Origin: Microbacterium sp. LCT-H2
Lineage (GTDB): Bacteria; Actinomycetota; Actinomycetes; Actinomycetales; Microbacteriaceae
Assembly (NCBI RefSeq): GCF_001866135.1
Contig: NZ_MODW01000003.1
Coordinates: 62,001 to 126,000, forward strand
Direction of reading: 5' to 3'
DNA length: 64,000 nucleotides
Shown here: positions 45,175-56,046 of the stretch, piece by piece
How the letters are laid out: each line of letters starts with the position of its first letter
How positions within the stretch are numbered: the first letter of the stretch is position 1
The notes under the pieces: generated by a model
What the model was told of the DNA's origin: nothing
Databases searched by the model: none
Seen by the model: only the letters and a program-made list of their open reading frames with translations
Translations under genes and position numbers: made by a program

Positions 45175-46328
45175 GGTTTCCTCCCGCTCGTGACGGTCAC
45201 GAGCAAACTCTCGAGTGCGAGCAGCGGGGCGACGTTGCGCTCCAGCGCCTCACGGGTCTCGGCCAGGTGGTCGAGCACGACCAGCGTGCGCTCCACACTC
45301 CAGGCGGCGGCGAGGCCGGCCACCTCGGTGTGCAGTTCGCGGTTGATGAGATCGTCACCGCGACCGTACTGCAGCATCACGACGTCGCGGAAGAGCGACT
45401 GCAGGTCGGTGAGGACCCGGTCGATGCCGTCCCGCAGACTCCGCGTCGCCCGTTTCTTCTGGTCGTCCTCCAGCGCCGACACCTGAGCACGCAGCGCCGG
45501 AGGCACCGCCTGCCCCTCGGCGACCCCGACGGTGCGCAGGAGAGCGGCGCGTTCCGCCGCGTCCCGCTCGGCGGTGAGCGCCTTGGCGTCTTCCGTCGCC
45601 GCCTGGATGATGCGCCCGGCGACCTCGACCGCGTCGTTGACGCCGCGCACCCCGATCACGGCACGGAGCGTCTCGTCGCGGCGGCGGCGTGCGGCATCGT
45701 CGGTGGCGAGACGCTGGGCCATGCCGATGTGGCGCTGCGCGTGGCGGGCGGCCTGCTCGGCGACGGCCTCGTCCACGCCCGTGCGGAGGCTGATGAGGCG
45801 GGACACGTCCGCCACGTCGGGTTCGCGGAGTCGGAGCGACCGCACGCGTGACCGGATGGTCGGGAGGAGGTCGGCCTCACTGGGCGCGCAGAGGATCCAG
45901 ACGGTCTGCTCCGGCGGCTCCTCCAGCGCCTTGAGCAGCACGTTCGAGGTGCGCTCGACCATCCGGTCGGCGTCCTCGACGACGATGACCCGGTAGCGCC
46001 CGGCAGAGGGCGCGAAGTAGGAGCGTTCGACGAGGGCCCGCGCCTCGGCGATGGTGATGATCACCTTGTCAGTGCGCAGCGCCGTCACATCGGGGTGCGT
46101 GCCGGCGAGGACCTGCCGCATCGTGGCCTCGTCATCGGGCCCCTCGGCGATGAGCGCGGCGGCGAAGGCGTAGGCGAGGGTCGAGCGTCCGGAGCCCGGA
46201 GGGCCCGTGATCAGCCAGGCGTGCGAGAGCGCGGCGGGATCGGACGCGGCGGCGCGCAGCGTCTCGACGGCGGCCTCCTGCCCCCAGACGTCGGCCCAGG
46301 GAAACGGCGGGGCGAGGGTCGAGGGCAT
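45171..46328 (-). CDS. holB: DNA polymerase III subunit delta'
   Basis: A 385-residue clamp-loader subunit. Degenerate P-loop GPPGSGRSTLAYAF (Arg for Lys, as usual in delta'), sensor region YRVIVVEDADRMVERTSNVLLKALEEPPEQTVWIL and TIRSRVRSLRL in place of the SRC motif, so it does not hydrolyse ATP but completes the clamp-loader ring. It lies downstream of tmk on the same strand with an 84-base gap containing a hairpin. The tmk-holB link is widespread. Confidence 0.93.
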   Translation of the reverse strand: MPSTLAPPFPWADVWGQEAAVETLRAAASDPAALSHAWLITGPPGSGRSTLAYAFAAALIAEGPDDEATMRQVLAGTHPDVTALRTDKVIITIAEARALVERSYFAPSAGRYRVIVVEDADRMVERTSNVLLKALEEPPEQTVWILCAPSEADLLPTIRSRVRSLRLREPDVADVSRLISLRTGVDEAVAEQAARHAQRHIGMAQRLATDDAARRRRDETLRAVIGVRGVNDAVEVAGRIIQAATEDAKALTAERDAAERAALLRTVGVAEGQAVPPALRAQVSALEDDQKKRATRSLRDGIDRVLTDLQSLFRDVVMLQYGRGDDLINRELHTEVAGLAAAWSVERTLVVLDHLAETREALERNVAPLLALESLLVTVTSGRKP

Positions 46329-46378
46329 GCACTCAGCCTAATCGCGACCGCCGACGCTCCCACCACCCGCCGGGGACT

Positions 46379-46401
46379 GGGCCTCCCAACGGACGAGGCC
46401 C
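46379..46401 (-). terminator. Hairpin between tmk and holB
   Basis: GGGCCTC (46379-46385) pairs with GAGGCCC (46395-46401). A weak intercistronic terminator or processing site. Confidence 0.45.
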
Positions 46402-46412
46402 CCGATGAAGGA

Positions 46413-47042
46413 TCAGTCGAACAGTGCGGAGACGCGGGCGCGGATGCGCTCGGCGATGCGCTCGGGCGACGCCGCAGCGTCGATCACGAGGAACCGGGCA
46501 GGCTCCGCGCGGGCCAGTTCGAGATAGGCGTCGCGCACACGGGCGTGGAAGGCCTCCTTCTCGGCCTCCAGCCGATCGAACGGCTTGTCGGCCGAGTCGA
46601 GGCGCGTGCGCGCCATGGACGGATCGAGATCGAGGAGCACGGTGAGATCCGGAAGCGCCCCCTCGGCCGCCCACAGCGACAGATCGCGAATCTCCGCGGC
46701 ATCGAGGACGCGTCCGGCGCCCTGGTACGCCACCGAGGAGTCGAGATAGCGGTCCTGCAGCACGATCTCGCCGCGAGCGAGCGCGGGGCGCACCACCGTC
46801 GCGACGTGGTGCGCGCGGTCGGCGGCGTAGAGCAGCGCCTCCGCGCGCGGTGCGATGTCGCCGCGGTGGTGGAGCACGATGTCGCGGATGAGCTGCCCGA
46901 CCTCGGAGCCACCCGGCTCCCGGGTGCGCACGACCGTTCGACCGCTCTGCTCCAGCCAGATGGCGAGGAGGTTCGACTGGGTCGTCTTCCCGGAGCCGTC
47001 CCCGCCCTCCAGCGTGATCCAGAAGCCGGGGCCTGCGGTCAC
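46413..47042 (-). CDS. tmk: Thymidylate kinase
   Basis: A 209-residue kinase phosphorylating dTMP to dTDP. P-loop ITLEGGDGSGKTTQ at residues 10-23, substrate motif DRYLDSSVAYQGAGR, and the LID region. The length is standard. ATG 47042 overlaps the topA stop (47039-47042), giving a topA-tmk-holB-hydrolase run of overlapping or close genes. Confidence 0.96.
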   Translation of the reverse strand: MTAGPGFWITLEGGDGSGKTTQSNLLAIWLEQSGRTVVRTREPGGSEVGQLIRDIVLHHRGDIAPRAEALLYAADRAHHVATVVRPALARGEIVLQDRYLDSSVAYQGAGRVLDAAEIRDLSLWAAEGALPDLTVLLDLDPSMARTRLDSADKPFDRLEAEKEAFHARVRDAYLELARAEPARFLVIDAAASPERIAERIRARVSALFD

Positions 47043-49894
47043 GAGTCCGCCTTCTCTGCCGCCTTCGCCGCCGCGTTCGCGGCCCGGGTCGCCGCCGCCT
47101 TCTTGGCCGCCGCCGAGCGGGCTGCCGACGTGGTCGACGCCTTCGCCGTCGAGGACTTCTTCGCCGTGGAGGCCTTGGCCGGGGACTTCTTGGCCGGGGC
47201 CTTCTTGGCCGGAGCCTTCTTCGCGGGAGCCTTCTTCGCCGCTCCCCGCTTGGGCGCCGGACCCTTGGCGCGCTTGTCCGCGAGCATCTGCACGGCGATC
47301 TCGAACGTGATGTCGTCCGGGGTCTGTCCCCGCGGGATGGTGACGTTCGTCTCGCCGTCGGTGACGTACGGCCCGAAGCGGCCGTCGCGCACGCGGATGG
47401 GCTTGCCGCTCACCGGGTCGGCTTCGAACTCGGCCAGCGCGCTCGACGCCCGCCGGGCGCCGTACTTGGGCTGCTGGTAGATCTCCAGCGCCTGTTCGAG
47501 CGTGACGTCGAAGATCTGCGACTCGCTCTCCAGCGACCGGGAGTCGGCACCCTTCTTCAGGTAGGGACCGAAGCGGCCGTTCTGCGCGGTGATCTCGTCC
47601 CCCGTCTCCGGGTCGACGCCGACGACACGCGGCAGGCTCAGCAGCTGCAGCGCGGTATCGAGATCGATCGTGTCCACCGACATCGAGCGGAACAGCGAGG
47701 CGGTGCGGGGCTTGGGCGCCGCTTCCTTCTTCGCGCCGCGCTTGGGCTTAGGGGCCTCGACGACCTCACCGGTGGCCTCATCGACGGCGGCATCGTCGGA
47801 GACCGGATCGTTCTCCTGCACGTAGGGGCCGAAGCGTCCGTCCTTGACGACGACGACCTTGCCGTTGTCCGGGTTCACCCCGAGGACACGGTCGCCGGCG
47901 ACCGGCGCATCGATGAGCTCCTGGGCCTTCTCCGCCGTGAGCTCGTCAGGCGCGAGATCTTCGGGGACGTTGACGATGCGCGGCTTGGCCTCCGGATCCT
48001 TCGGGTCCGTCACCTCGAGGTAGGGGCCGTACTTGCCGAACCGGAGGGTCGCGGTATCGGTGATCCGCGTCGAGTTCAGCGCCCGGGCGTCGATCTCCCC
48101 GAGGTTGTCGACGACCTGGCGGAGACCCACGTGCGAGTCGGAGCCGAAATAGAACGACTTCAGCCATTCCACGCGGTTCTGCTCGCCGCGTGCGATGGTG
48201 TCGAGGTCGTCTTCGAGCGCCGCCGTGAAGTCGTAGTCGACGAGCTCGGCGAAGTGCTCTTCGAGCAGACGCACCACGCTGAACGCGAGCCACGTCGGAA
48301 CGAGGGCCTGGCCGCGCTTGACCGCGTACCCGCGATCGAGGATGGTCTCCGGGATGGTGGCGAAGGTCGAGGGACGGCCGATGCCCTTCTCCTCGAGCAC
48401 CTTCACCAGCGAGGCCTCGGTGTAGCGCGGCTTCGGCGTGGTGCGGTGCCCCTTCGCCTCTGCGGCGGACACCGCCAGCTCGTCTCCGACGGAGACCGCG
48501 GGGAGGGACTGATTCTCCGCGGCGTCGGCGTCGCTGCGCTTCTCGTCGCGGCCCTCTTCGTAGGCCTCCAGGAACCCCTTGAAGGTGTAGACCGTGCCCG
48601 AGGCGGTGAACTCCGCCGTCTGCCCGTCCGCCTCGACCGCGACGGTGACGGTCGTCGTCTCGTACTTGGCGTCCGACATCTGGCTGGCGACGGTGCGCTT
48701 CCAGATGAGGTCGTACAGCCGCTGCTCCTCGCGGTCGAGCTCGCCGGACAGCGAGGACGGTGTGCGGAAGTTCTCCCCCGAGGGGCGGATCGCCTCGTGC
48801 GCCTCCTGCGCGTTCTTGCTCTTCGACTTGTAGACGCGCGGCTTGAGGGGCACCGCGTTGTCGCCGTAGAGAGCCACGGCCTGACTCCGGGCCGCTTGCA
48901 CCGCCTGGGTGCTCAGCGCCGTGGAGTCGGTACGCATATAGGTGATGTAGCCCTTCTCATAGAGGCGCTGGGCGACGCTCATCGCCTGCTTCGCGCTCAT
49001 CGAGAGCTTGCGGCCCGCCTCCTGCTGCATGGTGGAGGTCGTGAAGGGCGCATAGGGGCTGCGGGTTCCCGGCTTGGCCTCGACCTTGGTGACGGTTCCC
49101 GCCCCGGCGGCATCCACGGCGCGCGCGAGGGCGGCCGCCCTCGCCTCGTCGAGGACGACGACCGCCTTCTTGAGCTTTCCGGTGTCGTCGAAGTCGGAGC
49201 CTCGGGCGAGCTGGCCGCCGTCCACGCGCACCAGGCGGATGCGGAAGGACGTACCGGTCGCGGCCGCGTCGGCGTCGACGTCCCAGTACTCCGCAGAGAC
49301 GAACGCCATGCGCTCACGCTCGCGGTCGACGATCAGGCGGGTCGCGGCGGACTGCACCCGGCCGGCCGAGATCCCGGTCTTGACCTTGTACCAGAGCACG
49401 GGCGAGACATCCCACCCGTAGAGGCGGTCGAGGATGCGCCGGGTCTCCTGCGCGTCGACGAGGGCGTGGTCGAGTTCACGGGTGTTGCCGACGGCGGCCT
49501 GGATCGCGTCCTTGGTGATCTCGTGGAAGACCATGCGCTTGACCGGCACCTTGGGCTTGAGCGTCTCCAGCAGGTGCCAGGCGATCGCCTCGCCCTCGCG
49601 GTCCTCATCAGTGGCGAGCAGGACCTCATCGGCGTGCTTGAGCGCGCGCTTGAGCTCGGCGACCGTCTTGGTCTTGCGGTCCGAGACCACGTAGTAGGGG
49701 TCGAAGCCGTTGTCGATATCGATGGAGTACTTGCCGTACGCCTTCTTGTCCTCGGCCGGGATGTCCTTCTTGTCGGCGAGGTCGCGGATGTGCCCGACGG
49801 AGCTGAGCACCTCGTAACCGTCGCCGAGGTATCCCTGAATAGACCGCATCTTCGTCGGGGACTCGACGATGACGAGCTTCTTGCCTTCAGCCAA
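47039..49894 (-). CDS. topA: DNA topoisomerase I
   Basis: A 951-residue type IA topoisomerase. Toprim domain at the start (KLVIVESPTKMRSIQGYL, with the acidic DEDREGEAIAWHL); catalytic Tyr in GYITYMRTDSTALST. The C-terminal part has repeated Topo_C modules, each with G-R-F-G-P-Y (KVVVVKDGRFGPYV, ITAQNGRFGPYL, PIRVRDGRFGPYV) instead of zinc fingers. The last 60 residues are a Lys/Ala/Pro repeat tail (AKKAPAKK repeated) like the basic tail of mycobacterial TopA, used for processive relaxation. Confidence 0.97.
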   Translation of the reverse strand: MAEGKKLVIVESPTKMRSIQGYLGDGYEVLSSVGHIRDLADKKDIPAEDKKAYGKYSIDIDNGFDPYYVVSDRKTKTVAELKRALKHADEVLLATDEDREGEAIAWHLLETLKPKVPVKRMVFHEITKDAIQAAVGNTRELDHALVDAQETRRILDRLYGWDVSPVLWYKVKTGISAGRVQSAATRLIVDRERERMAFVSAEYWDVDADAAATGTSFRIRLVRVDGGQLARGSDFDDTGKLKKAVVVLDEARAAALARAVDAAGAGTVTKVEAKPGTRSPYAPFTTSTMQQEAGRKLSMSAKQAMSVAQRLYEKGYITYMRTDSTALSTQAVQAARSQAVALYGDNAVPLKPRVYKSKSKNAQEAHEAIRPSGENFRTPSSLSGELDREEQRLYDLIWKRTVASQMSDAKYETTTVTVAVEADGQTAEFTASGTVYTFKGFLEAYEEGRDEKRSDADAAENQSLPAVSVGDELAVSAAEAKGHRTTPKPRYTEASLVKVLEEKGIGRPSTFATIPETILDRGYAVKRGQALVPTWLAFSVVRLLEEHFAELVDYDFTAALEDDLDTIARGEQNRVEWLKSFYFGSDSHVGLRQVVDNLGEIDARALNSTRITDTATLRFGKYGPYLEVTDPKDPEAKPRIVNVPEDLAPDELTAEKAQELIDAPVAGDRVLGVNPDNGKVVVVKDGRFGPYVQENDPVSDDAAVDEATGEVVEAPKPKRGAKKEAAPKPRTASLFRSMSVDTIDLDTALQLLSLPRVVGVDPETGDEITAQNGRFGPYLKKGADSRSLESESQIFDVTLEQALEIYQQPKYGARRASSALAEFEADPVSGKPIRVRDGRFGPYVTDGETNVTIPRGQTPDDITFEIAVQMLADKRAKGPAPKRGAAKKAPAKKAPAKKAPAKKSPAKASTAKKSSTAKASTTSAARSAAAKKAAATRAANAAAKAAEKADS

Positions 49895-49972
49895 GGGGCG
49901 TCCTTTCTTCGAAGCACACCATACACACCGCTATCAGGGGTCGTTCACAGCGGGCGAGGGGTAGAGCCGCCG

Positions 49973-50302
49973 TCATGGTTCCTCGGGTGGCCCGGCACGA
50001 GCGCGGGAGACGGCAGCGAGTCCAGCGTACGCCGCCTCCACCGACACGGTCGCCACATACCCTTGCAGCGAACAGCTCGTCAGGGCCGCCCCGCTCGCCG
50101 CGGCGACCCTGGCGGCCAACGCACACGGCTCGTCCGCCGTCGGCACCGCGCCGCTCGCGGCATCCGCGGCGGCGAGCGCGGCGGCGTCGGCAGCGCCCGC
50201 CGCCCGCTGTGCCGTGACCGCCGCACCGCCCACCGCCGCAAGACCGACGGACAGCGTGGCGCTCACCACGAGGAGCGCGGCCGCGAGCGCCGAGCCCGCC
50301 AT
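49973..50302 (-). CDS. TadE-like / helicase-secretion neighbourhood protein (Rv3654c-like)
   Basis: A 109-residue protein with one N-terminal membrane helix (AGSALAAALLVVSATLSVGLAA) followed by an Ala-rich pilin-like domain with two Cys (PCALAAR, SCSLQGY). Starts ATG 50302, sharing one base with the upstream stop (TGATG). It belongs to the short-pseudopilin set at the end of actinobacterial tad clusters between topA and acs. Confidence 0.8.
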   Translation of the reverse strand: MAGSALAAALLVVSATLSVGLAAVGGAAVTAQRAAGAADAAALAAADAASGAVPTADEPCALAARVAAASGAALTSCSLQGYVATVSVEAAYAGLAAVSRARAGPPEEP

Positions 50303-50682
50303 CAGCGACCCCCGTCCAGCGCACAGCTCGAGGCGCGCAGCGGGACGCTGACGACCGCTCCGAGAGAGAGCCGGAGCGTCGCCGTGGCGCACACGAGGTC
50401 GCCCGCAGGGGCGAACGCGGCACCGGCGCCAGGGATCGCCTCGTGGACGACCCGGGCTGCCGCCGCCGGGTCCTCGCCGCGGCCGAGCAGCCGCGCGGCG
50501 TCGGCGGCCGCATCCTGCAGCGCGACCTGCCTCGACGCCGCCACGAGAGCACCCGCCCCGAGCAGCAGCACCAGCACGATGGCCGGCAGCGCCAGGGCGA
50601 GCTCCGCCGCGACGGCGCCACGGTCACCACGCCACCGCCAGGGTGCCGGGGTCGCATCGGCATCGGGTACGCCGCCCGTCAT
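50302..50682 (-). CDS. TadE-family pseudopilin-like protein
   Basis: A 126-residue protein: RGAVAAELALALPAIVLVLLLGAGALV is a TadE-type leader with the E+5-like Glu and one hydrophobic helix; the mature part has two Cys (LVCATAT, SSCALDG). ATG 50682 overlaps the DUF4244 stop (50679-50682). Minor subunit of the tad-type secretion/pilus system. Confidence 0.82.
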   Translation of the reverse strand: MTGGVPDADATPAPWRWRGDRGAVAAELALALPAIVLVLLLGAGALVAASRQVALQDAAADAARLLGRGEDPAAAARVVHEAIPGAGAAFAPAGDLVCATATLRLSLGAVVSVPLRASSCALDGGR

Positions 50683-50885
50683 GAGACAGTCAGAGCTCGA
50701 CGGACGAGGCCCGTGAGGATTCCCCGCACCTCGTCCGAGCGCATGATCGCCACGAGCAGACCGGCGAAGGCGACCGCGGCCATGGTGGTGATGGCGTACT
50801 CGGCGGTCGCTGCGCCGGTGTCGTCTCCGAAGAGAGCCCGGGCGCGGCGCCGGTTCAGGGTGGGCAAGGTGTCGTTCATCTTCAT
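50679..50885 (-). CDS. DUF4244 / Flp-like pilin
   Basis: A 68-residue protein: basic cytoplasmic start, then DDTGAATAEYAITTMAAVAFAGLLVAIM, a type IV pilin-like cleavage and helix region (TAEYA with the +5 Glu), and a short mature tail. This is the probable main pilin of the cluster. Good AAAGAGG site before the ATG. Confidence 0.85.
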   Translation of the reverse strand: MKMNDTLPTLNRRRARALFGDDTGAATAEYAITTMAAVAFAGLLVAIMRSDEVRGILTGLVRRALTVS

Positions 50886-50914
50886 ACCTCTTTCTTTGGG
50901 TGATCACGGAAGGG

Positions 50915-51814
50915 TCAGGTCGGCAGGGGTGTAGAGGCGAGCACACTGAGCAGGAGGGGCGCCACACCGAGCAGGAGGAACGCCGGGAGCGTGCAGACCC
51001 CGAGCGGAAGCAGCAGCCGCGTGGAGAGGCGCGCGGCGCGAAGACGCCCCTGGACCCTCGCACGATGCCGGTCCTGTGCCGCCGCCGCACGCAGCAGCTC
51101 CACGGCGGGGACGCCAGCGGCACGCGAGAGCTCGAGAACCTGACCGACGCGGTCGCGCTCGGCGGGATCGACGACTCCGGTCTCGGTGACGAGCGCGACG
51201 GCGCGGTCGATCGGTGCACCACCCGTGAGCGCGACCGCGACGAGCTCCGCCGTCATGCCCGGCGTCCCCGGCTCGGGACGCGCACGGCGCAGCAGTCGTC
51301 TCGTCCACAGCCGGGCGACCGCGACCAGCAGCAGGCCGGCGACGACGCACGCACCCCCGAGGGGGTTGCCGATGATCGCCCCCAGGGTGTCGAAGCCCAG
51401 CGCGACGCCGAGCAGCAGACCGGCCAGCGGCATCCAGAGCAGCAGTCGCGCCATGCCCGCCGGTTCGGCCAGGGCCACCCGGACGTCGTCCGCCGCCGAC
51501 GCGGCATCGCGCAGCGCCTCGGCGATGGTGCGGAGCACGTCGGCCAGGGGCGCTCCGACCGTCGTGGCGACCTCCCATGCCGCCGCCAGCTCCGTCCACA
51601 TGCCGCCCTGCGCCTCGATCGCCGCGACCAGGGGCACCCCCTCGTCCGTTCGTTCCAGCACCGCCGTCGCAGACGGGTCTCCCGTTCCCGCGAGGTGCCG
51701 CCAGGCGACGAGCGGGATCGCCCCGGCCTGCAGGAGCACCGCGAGCGTCTGGACGGAATCGGCGACATGCGGACCGGCCGCCGATGCCGGCCTCGGCACA
51801 CGGGGCATCACCAC
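50915..51814 (-). CDS. Type II secretion system F-domain protein (TadB/TadC-like)
   Basis: A 299-residue inner-membrane platform protein. T2SSF features: TLAVLLQAGAIPLVAWRHLA at the start, then membrane segments MARLLLWMPLAGLLLGVALGF and GGACVVAGLLLVAVARLW, and a C-terminal helix pair. GTG 51814 has GAGG seven bases upstream; ATG 51808, which shares a base with the tadA stop, is an alternative. Mycobacterial clusters carry two such genes (Rv3657c/Rv3658c); here only one is present. Confidence 0.85.
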   Translation of the reverse strand: MVMPRVPRPASAAGPHVADSVQTLAVLLQAGAIPLVAWRHLAGTGDPSATAVLERTDEGVPLVAAIEAQGGMWTELAAAWEVATTVGAPLADVLRTIAEALRDAASAADDVRVALAEPAGMARLLLWMPLAGLLLGVALGFDTLGAIIGNPLGGACVVAGLLLVAVARLWTRRLLRRARPEPGTPGMTAELVAVALTGGAPIDRAVALVTETGVVDPAERDRVGQVLELSRAAGVPAVELLRAAAAQDRHRARVQGRLRAARLSTRLLLPLGVCTLPAFLLLGVAPLLLSVLASTPLPT

Positions 51815-52812
51815 GGCTCGACCTCCTCGATCGCCAGCCGCTCACCCGCGAGCACGAGACGACCGGTCTTCGCGATGCGTCGCGCCCCGCCCGGGGTGCG
51901 TTCCAGGTGCAGCACGATGGTGAAGGCGCTCACCGCCTGACGCGCGAGGGCGACCGCGTCCATGCCGGCGAGCGCGCCCAGGGCCTCCAAGCGCGCGGGC
52001 ACGTCCGCCAGACCGCTGGCGTGCAGGGTGCCCGCACCACCGTCGTGCCCGGTGTTGAGCGCGGTGAGCAGCTCGCGGACCTCCTCCCCTCGGCACTCGC
52101 CCACCACGAGGCGGTCCGGACGCATGCGCAGGGACTCACGGACCAATCGCGCCAGATCGATCTCGCCGGCGCCTTCGAGATTGGCCTGACGGGCCTCCAG
52201 TGCGACATGGTGCGGGTGCCGCGGCCTCAGCTCCGCGACGTCTTCGATGGTGACGATGCGCTCATCGGGCGGGACCTCCGACAGCAGGGCCGACAGCAGC
52301 GTCGTCTTGCCGGAGCCCGTGCCGCCGGTGAGCAGGAGGTTCGCCCGGTCGCGGACGAGCACGCCGAGCCAGCGCCTCTGCCGCGCATCGAAGGCCCCGC
52401 GCGCCGCGAGCGCATCGAGGTCGGCCGCGTGTACGCGAGGGACGCGGATCGACACGGCTGTGCCCAATGCCGACACCGGAGCGAGGGCGGCGTGCACCCT
52501 GACGCCCGAGCCGAGCCGCACATCGACGCACGGCGTCTGATCGTCGAGGTGTCGCCCTCCGATCGCGACGAGCGCCACGGCGAGCTCGCGGACCTCACGT
52601 TCCGTGGCCCGCCAGTCCGGCACGCGTTCCGCCCCGCTCCCTCTATCCACGAACAGCGCGTCCGCGCCGTTCAGGAACACGTCCGTCACCTCGTCGTCGA
52701 CGAACGGCGCGAGCAGGGCGAATGCCGGCTCGCTCCGGAGCGCCTCCTGCGGAGCCCGCGATGCAGCACGAGTCCCGGAAAAGCGAGGGCGGATGACGAA
52801 TCGATCAGGCAT
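51808..52812 (-). CDS. tadA: Secretion ATPase TadA/VirB11-like
   Basis: A 334-residue ATPase. The N-domain has VDDEVTDVFLNGADALFVDRG; the Walker A LLTGGTGSGKTTLLSALL is near residue 165, the Asp box is IVTIEDVAELRP, the His box is around RQANLEGAGEIDLARLVRESLRMRPDRLVVGE, and Walker B follows. It powers pilus assembly or secretion. ATG 52812 (MPDRFVIRPRFSG) is the start. First gene of tadA-tadC-flp-tadE-tadE, matching Rv3659c-Rv3654c in order. Confidence 0.92.
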   Translation of the reverse strand: MPDRFVIRPRFSGTRAASRAPQEALRSEPAFALLAPFVDDEVTDVFLNGADALFVDRGSGAERVPDWRATEREVRELAVALVAIGGRHLDDQTPCVDVRLGSGVRVHAALAPVSALGTAVSIRVPRVHAADLDALAARGAFDARQRRWLGVLVRDRANLLLTGGTGSGKTTLLSALLSEVPPDERIVTIEDVAELRPRHPHHVALEARQANLEGAGEIDLARLVRESLRMRPDRLVVGECRGEEVRELLTALNTGHDGGAGTLHASGLADVPARLEALGALAGMDAVALARQAVSAFTIVLHLERTPGGARRIAKTGRLVLAGERLAIEEVEPW

Positions 52813-53210
52813 ACGGCGACGGTAGGCCGCGGCTGTGCGCGTCGACCGCGAGGGGCGTGTGCTCCGTCGGACCCTGTGCACAAGCAGACGCCACCCGCAG
52901 CGGTGCAGGAGCCGACCGCGGCGGACGAGGAGGCGGGAGCGCTCCCATGAGAAAGGGCGGCACCTCACGGGGGGAATGAGATGCCGCCCACGGCGGCTCT
53001 CGATCGGGGGAATCGGGCACGCCAAGGCCGGAATGAGATTTCGGCTGTCGTCGAGTGTACGCAAGGCGACCGTCCTGACAAAACCCACTCGACTACCGAC
53101 TTTCGGCAGTATTCGAGGGTCAGGGGCGGGGATAGATTCACCCTGACCTGGTCGCACTCCCCCTGCGGCCATGCCTGCACGACCCGAACGCCGCAAAGGA
53201 GCGCCTGCCG
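52813..53210. other. 398-bp divergent intergenic region, tadA / acs
   Basis: No ORF convinces. It contains a 12-bp palindrome GGGAGCGCTCCC (52935-52946), a hairpin with 12 of 13 bp paired (52955-52967 with 52977-52989), and a TAGATT -10-like hexamer (53133-53138) that may be the acs promoter, giving a 70-80-nt leader. Confidence 0.5.
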
Positions 53211-55178
<1,968 letters not shown>

Positions 55179-55197
55179 CGCCAGCCCCCGGGTTCAT

Positions 55198-55241
55198 GTC
55201 GAGACCCCCTGCTGCAGACGTCTGCAGCAGGGGGTCTCGAC
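55198..55241. terminator. Perfect 21-bp inverted repeat between acs and ridA (repeat family copy 2)
   Basis: Arms 55198-55218 and 55221-55241 with a two-base centre. The arm core CGAGACCCCCTGCTGCAG is identical to that of the hairpin at 16815-16860, 38 kb away. Lies between convergent genes. Confidence 0.8.
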
Positions 55242-55277
55242 GTGCACCCGGGGGCTCGGCGAGCCGGGGCACGGGAA

Positions 55278-55736
55278 CTACGCGAGGCGGAACGTGACCT
55301 CGACCTCGACGGGACTGCCGAGCGGGAGCTCCGCGACGCCGACCGCGGCGCGGGCGTGCCGGCCTTCCTCGCCGAAGATCTCGCCGAGCACCTCGCTCGC
55401 GCCATTGATGACGGCGGGCTGTCCGGTGAAGCCCTCCGCCGAGCCGACGAACCCGCCGACGCGGACCACACCGGCGATCCGATCGACACCGCCCGCGACA
55501 TCGGCGGCCGCGGCGAGCGCGTTCAGGGCGCAGGTCCGGGCGAACGCCTTGGCGTCCTCCGCAGAGACCTCCGCACCGACCTTGCCGGTTGCCGGAAGGG
55601 CACCGTCGACGAACGGGAGCTGGCCCGAGGTGTACACGAGTCCGCCGTGCACGACGGCCGGCACGTAGGCGGCGACGGGAGCGGCGACGGCGGGCAGCTC
55701 GATGCCGAGCTCGGAGAGGCGGGTGGCGACGCTCAT
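55278..55736 (-). CDS. RidA/YjgF-YER057c family protein
   Basis: A 152-residue trimeric-type protein. Motifs: VVHGGLVYTSGQLPFVDG, ARTCALNALAAAADVAGGVDRI, and the C-terminal RAAVGVAELPLGSPVEVEVTF, where the Arg that binds the carboxylate is in HARAAVG. RidA proteins hydrolyse reactive enamine/imine intermediates. ATG 55736 overlaps the DUF4177 gene stop (55733-55736). The Rv3678c-like position between acs and ponA2 is conserved. Confidence 0.9.
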   Translation of the reverse strand: MSVATRLSELGIELPAVAAPVAAYVPAVVHGGLVYTSGQLPFVDGALPATGKVGAEVSAEDAKAFARTCALNALAAAADVAGGVDRIAGVVRVGGFVGSAEGFTGQPAVINGASEVLGEIFGEEGRHARAAVGVAELPLGSPVEVEVTFRLA

Positions 55737-55957
55737 GCCTGGCCTCCCTCGAACTGGCGCGAGGCCTCGGCGGCGGCGGCGAGACCGGCGTTGGCCGAGC
55801 CGTCCGTCGTGACGGGGCGCTTGAAGTAGGCGACCAGACCGCCTTCGGGGCCCTGCACCACCTGGACGAGCTCCCAGCCCTGCTTGCCCCAGTTGTTGAG
55901 GATGGCCGCGGTGTTGTGGATCAGCAGCGGCGTGGTGAGATACTCCCACGTGGTCAT
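55733..55957 (-). CDS. DUF4177 protein
   Basis: A 74-residue small protein. TTWEYLTTPLLIHNTAAILNNWGKQGWELVQVV is the complete DUF4177 signature (a small alpha/beta fold; function unknown), then a basic beta hairpin and an Ala-rich tail. Coupled to ridA by ATGA overlap. It is divergent from ponA2 with 89 bases between. Confidence 0.9.
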   Translation of the reverse strand: MTTWEYLTTPLLIHNTAAILNNWGKQGWELVQVVQGPEGGLVAYFKRPVTTDGSANAGLAAAAEASRQFEGGQA

Positions 55958-56046
55958 GGCACTCCTGTCGATCAGGGCGCGTCCAGGGCAGACCGGGCCG
56001 CGCTCGTCAAAGCCGGTATTCAGGGAACTCCCCTACGATCAAGCGT

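Noticed and set aside
47060..47240. Tandem DNA repeat near the topA 3' end
   Set aside because: The repetition encodes the Lys/Ala/Pro-rich tail of topoisomerase I and is a coding feature, not an independent repeat or CRISPR array.
48131..50716. 861-codon plus-strand frame
   Set aside because: Antisense to topA and the tad genes; low-complexity Arg/Gly/Leu/Asp composition, no motif, no ribosome-binding site.
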